Assembly (NCBI RefSeq): GCF_000151315.2 | Contig: NW_011887292.1 | Span: 271,304-335,303 of the forward strand | Direction of reading: 5' to 3' | Length of the DNA: 64,000 bases | Source: Capsaspora owczarzaki ATCC 30864 | Lineage: Eukaryota; Opisthokonta; Filasterea | In this document: positions 35,701-45,630 of the stretch, in pieces | Layout: each line of letters begins with the position of its first letter | Numbering within the stretch: position 1 is the stretch's first letter | The notes under the pieces: generated by a model | What the model saw: only the letters and a program-made list of their open reading frames with translations | Database searches by the model: none | What the model was told of the DNA's origin: nothing | Program-made: the position numbers and the translations under genes

Positions 35701-36678
35701 CAAATATTAGACGAGGAAGGCGGTGAACGTTGCTGCCAGAGTCAGGACTACTCGACAACGACTCTTTGGGATGCAGAAACATTTTCATTGTCTCCAGGAG
35801 CGAGACAAAGCAGTCGATATTGGCGCGTACTGTGACGTCAGTGTGGTTTGATGAATGGCGGCCTGCACGAGCATCGGCTAGATGGAGGACGTCGGTAAAG
35901 CGGTACCTGTCGAACAATCGCGCCAAAAATGGCCGGTTGCAAATGTCGCCATCGACCACAACAACTCCGTGCATCCTGGAGATATTGAATGCACGATCCT
36001 GCATCAGCGTGCGTGCATTCCACTTGTCCGAAACGGCAGGGTGGGCAAAATTGTCGATTGCAACAATCGTGTGTGCGTGCTTGTCACGCGCAAGCTGCGC
36101 GACCACATTCATCCCGACAAAGCCAGCTCCGCCAGTAACCAATATTGCGCGATCGTTTGGAGGTATCCGTGCCGGGATGTGATCGGAAAGCAGGTGGACG
36201 GGCTGAGCTTGCACCGGTGGAAGCAGCTCGGCTTCTTCCATGGCCTCGGCCTGGTCCCCGTCCGCCGCTGCTGCAGCTGCCGCATCCAGTCTTTGTTGTC
36301 TGAACAGCAGCTGGAGTCGCTGGCGTGGCGTCTGTCCGGTCGCACTGAGCTCGCTCTCTGTTTCAGAATGCATTCACCATTTGGGATTTGAGCTTTGCAG
36401 TGAATCACAGTTGCTCCCCCCCCCTCAAATCTGATCCGATCCGAGGCAACAAAGGCACTGCTCTCAATGTTGCCTATGTGTGTGAGAGCGTTGGTTTGAC
36501 GGCGATCTTGGATTGGCGGGCTCGTCCAGTGTTGGTCCCTGTGGAACTCCATTCCCGCCACAGTCAACTCACCTGAGATCAAACTGTAGCCGACCACGAT
36601 CAGCAGCAGTATTGCAGTAGCAGCTGTGAGCATGCAGATGCGCCGCGACCGCACGCACGAGGAGCCACGCGGGGGCAT
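32771..36678 (-). CDS. Fusion of UDP-glucuronate-4-epimerase-like SDR and GT8 glycosyltransferase, type II membrane protein
   Basis: Minus strand, four exons: 36678-36573, 36357-34603, 34505-34101, 34011-32771; all phases agree, 1168 aa. Residues about 16-34 form one hydrophobic segment after a basic start, a type II signal anchor. Residues about 100-420 are an NAD-dependent epimerase (extended SDR): AILVTGGAGFVG for the dinucleotide, FASSADVYG, and YSATSK with the catalytic Tyr and Lys, followed by GLRLFSVFG; the pattern is closest to UDP-glucuronate 4-epimerases. Then come a PAN/apple-like stretch (to about 615), an EGF module (CDYDLHQCSPDATC), a second similar stretch (CDSTPDCQGFNTNGYLK), a second EGF (CEHVGLHCTNGAPC), a GT8 domain (about 800-1110) with YLDVDVIVQQDIADLW containing the DxD metal site and HWNGARKPW, and a C-terminal EGF-like end. 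It should face the Golgi lumen. Making UDP-galacturonate and using it in the same polypeptide is a hypothesis. Confidence 0.88.
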
Positions 36679-36909
36679 GTTGAGCAGAGCTTTAGAATCA
36701 ACTGAAGATGCAATTGGCTCAGACCAATCCACAAAGCGCACGCGCACTCAAAACACAGATATAGAATGACTGAAAAACGTAGACTGTCTTGCAAAATTTA
36801 TGTGTTTGTTAATACAAGTTGAAATGGAGGATGCAGCACCAACATTGACAAGGATTCGTCCGCGATTGCTGTATTCGGCTACAAGGAGCATCTCCCCCCC
36901 CCCTCGAGG

Positions 36910-38797
36910 TCACTTGGGGACTCGATTGTAAATCAAATCAGCAGTACGGGCAACGGAAATCATTTCTGGCCCATCGTGCACGCGAACAATGTCGACACCC
37001 TGGTCGACGCAAGCGGTTACGGCGGCGGCGGTCGCCCAGCGTCGGTGCTCGGGTGTGTCGAGCTCGGGAGATTGCGCAGCCAATGCGAGAAACCGTTTGC
37101 GAGACGGACCGACGAGCGTGGGCAGCCCATCCATGCATTTGGCAAACTGGCGGAGCTGCGTCAAAAGTGGAAAGTTGTGCTCGCCTGCCTTTGCAAATCC
37201 AATACCCGGATCCACAATAATATTCCAGCGCCATACTCCCGCAAAGACGGCAGCAGCGACGCGTTCTCGCAACTCGTCGGCAATTTGCTCTGCAATCGGT
37301 CGATCATTGGAGTACGTTGCCAGACTCGTCATTGTACCGCTGTCACCTCGCATGTGCATCAGAACGATGGGCACCTGAAGTGCAGCAGCCGTATGTAGCA
37401 TCTCTTTGCTCATCGTCCCGGCTGACACGTCGTTGATAATGTGAGCACCTGCCTGAATGGCCGCTTTGGCTACGCTGGCACGGAATGTATCAATCGACAG
37501 TAGCACCGGAGTCTTGCCGCTGTGTGCCGCGAGGGACGTGATGACAGGTACAACTCGTCTTGACTCTTCTTCTTCCGACACGTACTCGGCATTTGGCCGG
37601 GTAGATTGGCCACCAATATCGAGAATAGCAGAGCCAGCTGCCAAAAGCGAGGTCGCGTGTGTCACAGCCAAATCTGGCTTGGTCCACTTGCCGCCATCCG
37701 AAAAGCTGTCAGGGGTGGTGTTGATAATACTCATAACGTGTGTTTGACGACCAAGCGGGAGCATGGTCGATCCGACAGGAAGCACGCGATACATTGCATC
37801 GGCTCGCGAAATCCCCTGTGTGCGTTGCTCCAGAGCCGAGCAGAGCTCTTGCACAGTCTTGCCGAGCACGGGGTGCACCAAATGTGGGGAGATGCTGGGC
37901 AGAGGACCAAAAAAGCAATGGGAAGAAAAGATCAGCACTCAAAACCATCATGAATCGCTTGTCACGAAAAACACAACACTTACTCGCATAAAGGCTTGAG
38001 CACAAAATCGCGCTCGGTTAACCGGGGATGCGGAACCTCCAGATGGTCACCGTCGCGAACAACATGCAACCCGTGCAGAATAATGTCAATATCGATCTCA
38101 CGCGGTCCGTTGCGGAATCGCGGTTGCCTTCCCAGATTTTGCTCGAGCTTCTTGACACGATCGAGCAATTCGTGCGGCGAGTGTAATGTGCGGATCTGAA
38201 GTTCCATTTCATCAAGTAAGACCAGTCATGAGTGTGCAGTTCATAAGCAATCCAAGTTGACTAGACTGTGCCCCATGCACACGAGCGGATGGCTCCAAGT
38301 TGGCAACTCTCTCAGTTGGTACAAACCTTGCAGACGGCGTTGAGAAATCTGGGCTGGTCTTCGACGTACTTTGGCGCTGTTTCATACAATGCAGATGTGA
38401 TCAATGGATGCTGACCACCTGCGTCGCTGTGGTCGTGGAGCGTTTGCTCAATGGCAAGCAGGGCACGCTTGATGTTGGCGTAGCGATCGCCGACGTTGGA
38501 GCCAAGCGCGAGAACCACGTCGTGGGAGCCCTGCGAGTCGCGGTACCTGCCGAGTTGCTGCCACAATGATGACGCAGCAGTAGCAGTAGCAGTGGCAGTG
38601 GCAGCGGCAGTGGCAGCCGAGGGCGCGGTGGTGGTCGAAGCGAAGAAGCGCTTCAGTGACTGACACGAGGCTCGGTCGGCGCCGCTGCGTCGCGCCAGAT
38701 CAATGGAAGGAGCACGCCATGCACGGTGGATGAGCAGCGTGGAAGCAGAGCGAGCGATGAGGTGGCAGAGTGCACCGTGGACCATGCGACCAGTCAT
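36910..38797 (-). CDS. Bifunctional HPPK-DHPS folate synthesis enzyme, probably mitochondrial
   Basis: Minus strand, three exons: 38797-38327, 38195-37984, 37894-36910; phases agree, 555 aa. The N-terminus MTGRMVHGALCHLIARSAS and following Arg/Ser/Ala-rich stretch looks like a mitochondrial presequence. Residues about 95-235 are 6-hydroxymethyl-7,8-dihydropterin pyrophosphokinase (VLALGSNVGDRYANI, RNGPREIDIDIILHG), and about 240-555 are dihydropteroate synthase (MSIINTTPDSFSDGGKW, DIGGQSTRPN, GAHIINDVSAG, LVGPSRKRFL). The two catalyse consecutive steps: pyrophosphorylation of the pterin, then condensation with p-aminobenzoate. No dihydroneopterin aldolase domain precedes HPPK, so the layout is like plants and apicomplexans and unlike fungal trifunctional enzymes. 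DHPS is the sulfonamide target in general. It points to de novo folate synthesis, which animals have lost. Confidence 0.93.
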
Positions 38798-39033
38798 CGA
38801 TTCGCACCAACTAACACGGAAACGGGACTGATCGCTTTGAGGCAACGCAATCGCAACGGAGCAATGTTCGTGTCATCATCTGGATCTGTGAGTCTAGCAA
38901 TGATGACATGGAACAGCATGGATCGTAAGAGCGTTCCATCGCCAGGCCAATGTGAAAGACTCGATCTCCTCAATGCTGAGTGAGTGTGATCAACACAGAG
39001 AGACGATCGAGTCAATATTGCTCATCCATTGAG

Positions 39034-40511
39034 ATGCGATTCAGTCGTCCTGCAACCAGTGCAATGTCGTTGGCTGCGAATGCTTCTTCAATCTCAGTCC
39101 CAGTCTCAATCTCAGTCTCAGTCTCAGTCCCACCAGTCCCAGCCATGACCACAACCCCCGGCACCAAGGGATCAACCGCCGGCCATCCGCCGCGCCATGT
39201 TGAATGGCAGCCACACGCGTCCGAGTTTGACAGCGAGACGAGGCGCTTGGTCGTCCGCGCTGCGAGTGACTGGCAAGCAGAGCACCACCAACTCGAGCAA
39301 CAACCGCAGCAGCAGTGGTCGTACTTGAACCGCAACGTGCCGTCTCGCGTGCAGCATGGTCCAATGTGAGTTTGGGCTGTCGAATCGTGAATCCATGTCG
39401 TTGTGGTCAAGTCGCCGCGAACGAAGCTCAATCCGTACGTGCTGAACATTCGTCGCGGACAACATTTCTGATTGATTTTGCCAACAGGTGCGGAATGGTA
39501 GCGCTCGGAATGGGAACATCATACTTGACAAGCAGTGCAAGCACATCGGCTCATGACAAGGCGCCAGACTCTCCAAGCTTGTTGCTAGCGGCGGCTGATC
39601 CTGCGCGACCGCCGCAAGTGGATGCCGACAGCTGGCGGATACTCACCCTGGCCAAGCAGCACAAGTACAGCGCGTATGGTGAAATGTTCTATGCAGAGTG
39701 GCTGGCGGAGCTGGCTTCCATGCAGCATGGTTCCGTTCAGGCGAAAGTGCTGACGCCCTTGACGTTAAGCGCCATTCTGCAAGAACTCGTAGCAGGCAAT
39801 CTGGTCCTCTTTCCGTGAGTAATTGTCTCAACGAAGAGCACCCTACGCAGCATTCAGAGTGAACCTGTAAGCCCGAGGGGGGCGGGGGTTGTTGACGGAT
39901 TGTGATACTCACCAACAAGGCGTTGAAACAGATATGACGCCGATCGCAATCACACTCCCTGTTTACGAAGCGGGCACAAGGCGCATTGGGCCATCTTGAC
40001 TGGTAACAAGATGATGATACTGTTGCAATGCAAACATAGGTCTCAGACCGTGATCCTCTGCTGACCTTTTGATTTAACCACTGTGTCTGTGCATTATTCA
40101 GGGTTTGCGGGCGTGCAAGTCTCACCAACTGCCGCATCTCCTGATCAAACCTCTCACGATGTGAAAGACGAGCCAATATGCGCCGACGAGTTGCTCAAAG
40201 GATGCACGATTCGCGTTCTAGACAATCAGCTACATTTTGTATCGAGCAACGCCGATAGTGCGCAGCTTGTGATGGAGGCCGAGTCCGTCCACTTTTTCCT
40301 GAGACAAGGGAAATCACGGCACCAAGCTTTATATCCAGCTGCCGCCATGCTAAAGAGTAATTGGAACATGGTTGAGCCCGATCCCGACCGCGCGTCCTTT
40401 GCGAATGGCCTCGCGTCTGCTGATGTGGCGAGTTATGTTGTTCCCGCGAATTTGGAAACTCTGCGCGATCGTGTCGTTGTGCTACGTGCTGTAGCACGAT
40501 CCGAGTCCTGA
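39034..40511 (+). CDS. ACTMAP: Actin maturation protease (ACTMAP, C19orf54 family)
   Basis: Four exons, 39034-39365, 39488-39814, 39932-40002 and 40102-40511; phases agree, 379 aa. Residues 1 to about 95 are Ser/Val/Pro-rich. The match to ACTMAP is clear: QHGPMCGMVALGMG with the catalytic cysteine at about residue 112 (codon just after the first intron), YSAYGEMF, LVAGNLVLFPYDADRNHTPC, SGHKAHWAILTG with the likely catalytic His, and FLRQGKSRHQAL. In animals this cysteine peptidase trims the acetylated N-terminal residue(s) from immature actin in the cytosol. It is divergent from the HPPK-DHPS gene with 236 bp between start codons. An in-frame ATG at 39064 is an alternative start. Confidence 0.9.
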
Positions 40512-40852
40512 CAAGAACACTTTAATTTCCTGCTCTAGATCGCATGACCTTTTCTCCCGCCAACTTTTGCTCACCGACCATGATCATCAATACCGAGAAC
40601 GAATCTGGAAAGAGTCGAAGCGAAACTGGCTTGCTTTGGGATGAGTCTGTCAGAGACACAGAGATGGGTTGCTGTGATGGACAGTCCATGTTGATTCAAA
40701 CCCTGTCGTATCATGAATGGACAATATTGAGAACTTTGGGAGGTGTGCGACATGGTTCCGATTAGCTGGCACATAGATCCAGCAAGTGTAGACATGAGGG
40801 AAGATGCCTGTTTGAATACTGAACTCTGTATTGAATGATCAACGCTCGACCA
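40512..40852. other. Convergent spacer, ACTMAP to SLX9
   Basis: Short convergent intergenic region between stop codons. No open frame or RNA gene is convincing; expected to hold both 3' UTRs. Confidence 0.4.
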
Positions 40853-42153
40853 TCAAGATTCCATTGCCTGTCGCGCTTTGGCTTTGCGCACAGTAGTGCT
40901 GGTAGATGCGCTCGATGTCCGCCCTGCGGGTTGAGCTGCAGCCCGACGTTGGGGTTGAGGTGGTTGAGGTGCGGGCGCTGCTGCTGCCTCCACGGCAGCC
41001 ATCGAGTTGGACACGTGCTGTTGGATTGCCCCAAACGGATTGGATTGGAAAGCAGGATGCTTGAGAACGGCAGACATTTTCTGGAGCTCGCGCAACCTGT
41101 CGAGTAATGGACGGCACATCCACAAAAGCGTCAGAAAAACAACAATCAAACTGCCCAATTCACACTAGTTTACAACACGATATCTCCTTTTGTAACCAAA
41201 AAAAAAAAAAAAGAACCAACTCCTTACGCTGTGAGGTTGCGTCCTTTCCGCGAGTTGACACGCTTGGTCGCATTCTGAACCAGCGCCTTGCCATCCCGTT
41301 GTTGGATGGACGAAGTTGCCGACAGCGCTGCGCCAACGCTCAACGAGGGCAATGCACCGTCTAACTCGTCCATCGTACCCATGACACCATGCGTCTTGAT
41401 GGTTTGAGATTTGCGCAAGTTGCGATGGCTGAGATTGAGCTCTGAGAAACGTTCATCCAAAATCAATCCCAACAAGTCAACGTCGGTCATTCGCCCAATC
41501 GCTTGTTTGCTTGTCAAGTCGCCAATTGCTTCAACACTACTCGACAGATGACGTACTTGCCATGAGTTGCTCGTGGCGCAACTGGCGCTTGCTCTGCTTG
41601 GAGAGCGGCAATCCGCCTCGTGCAGCGATCGCCGCCTGCTCGAGCGAGCTTGTCGCCGCGCCACGCGCCTGCTGCAGCTCCTTGATTTGCGCAAGTTGGA
41701 CGTTCTGCGCGTGCTCCTGGATGAGCATTGCGCTGGATGCGTTGGCCTGGATTGCAGCCGCTCGCAGCTGCTCGTTGTGTGGCTGTGCATTGACGAGCGA
41801 CTCGTTCATGACCTGAAATCAAACACAAGGCACCACAGTGAGGCTCTTGCTCCAGTGACCTTCTTCGCATAGTGTGCAAGCCCGCTTTGGCTGCACATTT
41901 GTTGGCCGAGTTTGGACCTCGGACTGACTCTCGTGGGGGTTGAGCACAGTCGCGCCCATGTGGAAACGCCGACTCGCGGTGAAGCGATCCTGCTGTTTTG
42001 AATGTGCCCCCCATTCAAACACAAACGAATCAAAAATCCACATACAATGGTCAGCTCAGCCATCATGGCGTCGTGGGCCGATGTCGATGCGTCGTCGTCG
42101 ACGCTCATCGCGGATTGTGCGTTTCGGCTTGTTCTTGCTCTGACTTTGCCCAT
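40853..42153 (-). CDS. SLX9: Ribosome biogenesis protein SLX9 (FAM207A family)
   Basis: Minus strand, four exons: 42153-42046, 41812-41557, 41501-41228, 41096-40853; phases agree, 293 aa. Starts MGKVRARTSR, like human FAM207A (MGKVRG...), has the Lys/Arg-rich SKQSKRQLRHEQLMAS, and ends with the conserved box MSAVLKHPAFQSNPFGAIQQHV, which corresponds to the C-terminal box of SLX9. In yeast, Slx9 joins 90S/pre-40S particles, helping 18S rRNA maturation and export. The C-terminal about 50 residues (Ala/Pro/Gln/Arg-rich) are an extension. Start codon is 176 bp from that of the divergent RPAIN gene. Confidence 0.85.
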
Positions 42154-42329
42154 TGCCTTTGTTTCGATCAAACGTCAGTCAATAAAAGAGTGAGGTTGTA
42201 ACAGATGAATCCATTTCCAATCCGTTTGATCGATGACTCGTCCGTGTTTCTGAGATTTTGTTTTCTGAGAGCAGTTCTCTTTTTTTGGGGTTTGACATTC
42301 CCGCCAAAACCTATCAAAAAACATCTCCA

Positions 42330-44110
42330 ATGTCTGCGCCAAAGCGCGCCAACCCAGGCTCAGTGCGTATCAAACTCACAAGTGCTCCATTGTGTTGTGG
42401 GCACTCGTTCTCCGCTGTGTCATGCTCAGAGGGCTCATGTTGGATTGGACGTATTTGCGTGTTTTGCTGCTTTGGCAGAACATTGCCAAATGGCAAAACC
42501 ACCGCAGCGGGCGCCCCGTCGACTCGATGGAAGCCTTCCGCCAGTCATTCACAGAGCGATGCAAGCAGAACTGGCAGGTGAGGCGGGTTGTGGGACACGC
42601 AGAGCATCAGGCTTTGGCGCTGTCGTTTTGCGCGCCAACTCGAGAACTCGAGTGATGACCTGCATGGTGGTGTCTCAGCCAAACGCCCATGAAACAGACT
42701 CATGATATTTTTTTTTTGCATTTGGCATGTCTGGACGTTGTTGCTCTGTTAGGCTGCGCGATCTCGATTTTTCAATCAACGAAGAGGGCTCGGTGACGAC
42801 TCCTCCGCCGAAAACGAGCGCACGTCCGAGGGAGCTCCCACAGAACAAGGCGATGGTCTTGATGCGTATTTGTACTCGTTCTTGCAATCCGAGCTGGCTT
42901 CGTATCGCGCAGGGGCAACCGCAGCACCTGGAACGGTCAGTCCAGTCATCCCATTTCCCTTGCCAGCCGCGGGTCTGGTTGGCCTGAACAAGGTGTGTGT
43001 ATGTGTTTTGTCTCATCTCGTGTGGCTTGCGACATTGGTCGTTGTCCTGCTATCGGCATACAGACGACTGTTGAAGCTTCGTCGGGACTAGCTTCAGCAA
43101 CCGCGATGCAACTCGGTACCGCAGACGAGTGCTTTGATAACTATGAGGCTGCTCTTGCTCAGTCGACGCGGAGCGCTGCTGAGAATGATGAAGACCGGGA
43201 CTACACGGACGACGAACGTGAAGAGATCATGCAGGAATTTATGCTTCAGGTCTTGCAGGAGCTCATCGAGCAAGGTACGCCGCACTCCATCCTTCGGTTG
43301 CAGCTTGTTTTGATTCCATGCCTTTTAGTAGTGCACGGTTCGACAAAGTCCAAAGCTTATCGTGAAAATGCTGCATTCTCTTGGATGCTCTCAATCACAG
43401 AACGCGAGCGAAATCTTGCCTTGTACGACGACTACGAAAAAGCTTTGCAGAGAGATGAAGCTCCACGACACTCTGCCGACATCGACAACGAGTTTGACGT
43501 TGAGGACGATGCAGAATCGGCCGCCTACTTTGAAGAAGCACTCCGGCAAGCCGACTCCACCGTCTGTCCCCTTTGTTGGCAGGGCCAATTATCGCAACGG
43601 ATGCAAGCCATCATGTGCAATCACTGTGGTTTTGCCATGGATACGCAGGTAAACTGCAGGATTGAGAAAACCAAAAACGGCTGCTTCTTTTTTGTTTTTC
43701 GGTTTGTGTTTCTCTCGTGGCTACAGTCCGGATATCTTCCGTTCAACGCACGCGCTGTGTTGAAATGATCTTGTTCTGGCTAATTTCGTGGGTGCGGCTC
43801 GGTCTTGATCTCATTCTGAATGTCACGATGGGTTGTCCTTTGTTCAGTTCGATAGCATCACCTTACCCCAACTTCAAGCCACTATCCATGAGCGACTTCA
43901 GGCACACAGGTACTGCTGCTTCATGGCTTGATGATACAGCTGTGCACTGCTCGGTCTGAACATTGCTTTGGCTTCAGTATTCGTGCTCACCGTTGCTGTT
44001 CGAATAGTGCTGCTTGTCCTCAGCGGCCCTTCTTCTCCTATCAAGCAAACGTCGCAGGGTCTTTGCTTCATCTAAGATGCAACTATTGTGATTGCTTTGA
44101 AGTTGTATAA
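42330..44110 (+). CDS. RPAIN: RPA-interacting protein (RPAIN)
   Basis: Seven exons, 42330-42362, 42479-42577, 42753-42992, 43064-43274, 43401-43648, 43848-43909 and 43978-44110; phases agree, 341 aa. The N-terminal block DSMEAFRQSFTERCKQNWQAARSRFFNQ matches the basic RPA-binding/import region of RPAIN; the middle EIMQEFMLQVLQELIEQERER then YDDYEKALQ, and the C-terminal zinc cluster (CPLCWQ, CNHCGF, a CC...C pair and LRCNYCDCF) match the rest. In animals RPAIN carries replication protein A into the nucleus. Two introns fall inside the zinc region. The first exon encodes only 11 residues, so its exact start is less certain than the rest. Confidence 0.85.
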
Positions 44111-44561
44111 ACGAAGAATTGTGCTTCATGTGTCAGTTTGGTGAATTTTCCAACTGCCTCCCGTTCCATTCGTGTTTCAGTCCCATACCTGAGAGACAGG
44201 CGTGCTTGCATTTTTTCATGTTCTTGGAAATATCATTTAAAGTCTATTTGCATGTTGAAGAGGCATGTGGTGCTTGGAAATCGTTGCGTGGCGCACGGAT
44301 TTCGGTTGTGGCGGATTTCGAGGTCGTGTTCTGCTTCGCCGCGCGAGTTTTCCATTGCGACATCAATCCAGAGCAAATTTTAGTGTGTGTTGAATTGATT
44401 GACGCCATGTGTGTTTGTATAGCTCGCAATGTCGTTTGTTCAACTCCATTGATGTTTAATCGAAACCCACAGAAAGAAGACCGCACTGTTGCCAAAAGCA
44501 CCACAAAGTTCTCACGCGTTCATCAATCTTGTAGACAGAAGCCCAAGGCTTATGGCAGCAA
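44111..44561. other. Spacer between RPAIN and the first tRNA gene
   Basis: T-rich. An open frame (44119-44571) crosses it but shows no recognisable protein and runs into the tRNA, so it was not called. Confidence 0.4.
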
Positions 44562-44634
44562 GGGCTTGTAGCTCATTTGGTAGAGCGCATCGTTAGCATC
44601 GATGAGGTCAGCGGTTCGACTCCGTTCAAGTCCA
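44562..44634 (+). tRNA. tRNA-Ala (anticodon AGC)
   Basis: 73-nt cloverleaf: acceptor GGGCTTG/CAAGTCC with discriminator A, D-stem GCTC/GAGC, anticodon stem CATCG/CGATG with loop TTAGCAT (anticodon AGC), T-stem CAGCGG region with TTCGACT loop. The acceptor has G3 opposite T70, the wobble pair that defines alanine tRNA. A T-run follows directly (polymerase III terminator). A B-box GGTTCGACTCC is present. Identical in sequence to the copy at 49557. Confidence 0.95.
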
Positions 44635-44641
44635 TTTTTTT
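44635..44641 (+). terminator. Pol III T-run after tRNA-Ala
   Basis: Thymine run immediately 3' of the tRNA, as expected for RNA polymerase III termination. Confidence 0.7.
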
Positions 44642-44849
44642 CTTTGGATTCCTGTTTTTTTTTTTTTCTTACCCTGCCTCTTTTCCACCTGTTCTTTCAC
44701 AACATCGCTCAAAAACTTTTGAACGGACTTGGTGATGGTTGATTTTTTTCGTTTTGCTGTACCAACGCACTGGACTGAGCGTCGTGACCAAAATCAAGAT
44801 TTTTTGACTTGTGCAACGAAGATTCACGGCTCGAATATGCTTTGCCCCG

Positions 44850-44928
44850 GCTCTGCAAATGCGTCGTCTAATGGTTAGGACGGAAGACTCTGAATCTTCA
44901 AATGACGGTTCGATCCCGTCCGTGAGCT
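44850..44928 (+). tRNA. tRNA-Gln(CTG)-like gene, copy 1, unusual acceptor stem
   Basis: D-stem GTCT/GGAC, anticodon stem GAAGA/TCTTC with loop CTCTGAA (anticodon CTG, glutamine), T-stem GACGG/CCGTC with loop TTCGATC, 3' acceptor strand CGTGAGC and discriminator T (as in human tRNA-Gln). Directly upstream of the D-arm the expected 5' acceptor strand is not contiguous: GCTC (44850-44853) and GCG (44861-44863) pair fully with the 3' strand only if seven bases between them (44854-44860) are looped or removed. Without that, pairs 1-3 are mismatched. A T-rich tract follows at about 44936. Confidence 0.7.
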
Positions 44929-45143
44929 CTCGCTTATTTTTTGCGTGTTGATACTACTTTTTTTTCTCCTCTTTCCCTTGCACGTTTGGTTTCCTTTTTT
45001 TTTTTTTGAATCCCATGTCACGCATTGCAACCTCCCGCGTTTTGTGGCCCACTTGCGTCAGGCAGGAAGGCTCCGTTCGCGCTGATCAGCTGGATTATCT
45101 TGCAATTCCGTCGCGTATCGACATCCTCTCCCATTTTGCCCAG

Positions 45144-45222
45144 GCTTGGCAATCGCGTCGTCTAATGGTTAGGACGGAAGACTCTGAATCTTCAAATGAC
45201 GGTTCGATCCCGTCCGTGAGCT
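45144..45222 (+). tRNA. tRNA-Gln(CTG)-like gene, copy 2, same unusual acceptor stem
   Basis: Same core as copy 1 from the D-arm to the discriminator. The 5' strand is GCTT (45144-45147) plus GCG (45155-45157), with seven bases (45148-45154, GGCAATC) between. Removing them restores a 7-bp stem against CGTGAGC (one T-G and one G-T wobble). The upstream 10 bases (TTTTGCCC.GG) are also shared with copy 1. Followed by a T-run near 45229-45237. Confidence 0.7.
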
Positions 45223-45630
45223 ACTCGCTTTTTTTTTTGTCATTTTGTGTCAAAAAATGCATGGCTTTTTTTTGTTGTTTCCGCTTTTTTCCCCCCCCCC
45301 GTGTCGAGCCGAGTTTCAGCGACGCTTGCACGTCCACACAGATCCATGACTGATTGTGTTACGCCGACCAGCATCGAGACTTTGATGCACGAGGAAAGTC
45401 GTGGCTTGGCTTGTTGAATTGTATAAAAATATTGTTTTTTGCTTTCCGGTTTTCGTTTTCTCCGCAACAATCCATCAGCCACGCGTGCAGGATTTTTCCT
45501 GTAGCACAATTCCACACTGCTATTCGTATCCACATGCAATGATGTGATGTGCCTGGGTCGAAGGTTGTGGAAACAAATTCAATGCCGCCAGTTTTAGAAT
45601 TGGCGATCGTTCTCTCTTCATTTGCAGCAA
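45223..45630. other. Spacer between tRNA-Gln-like copy 2 and the RPL35A gene
   Basis: T-rich, with a C-run near 45290-45300. Probably promoter and 5' UTR of the ribosomal-protein gene. Nothing else is recognised. Confidence 0.4.

Noticed and set aside
44119-44571. 150-codon frame leading into tRNA-Ala
   Set aside because: Runs into the tRNA gene and has no recognisable protein; probably 3' flank of RPAIN.
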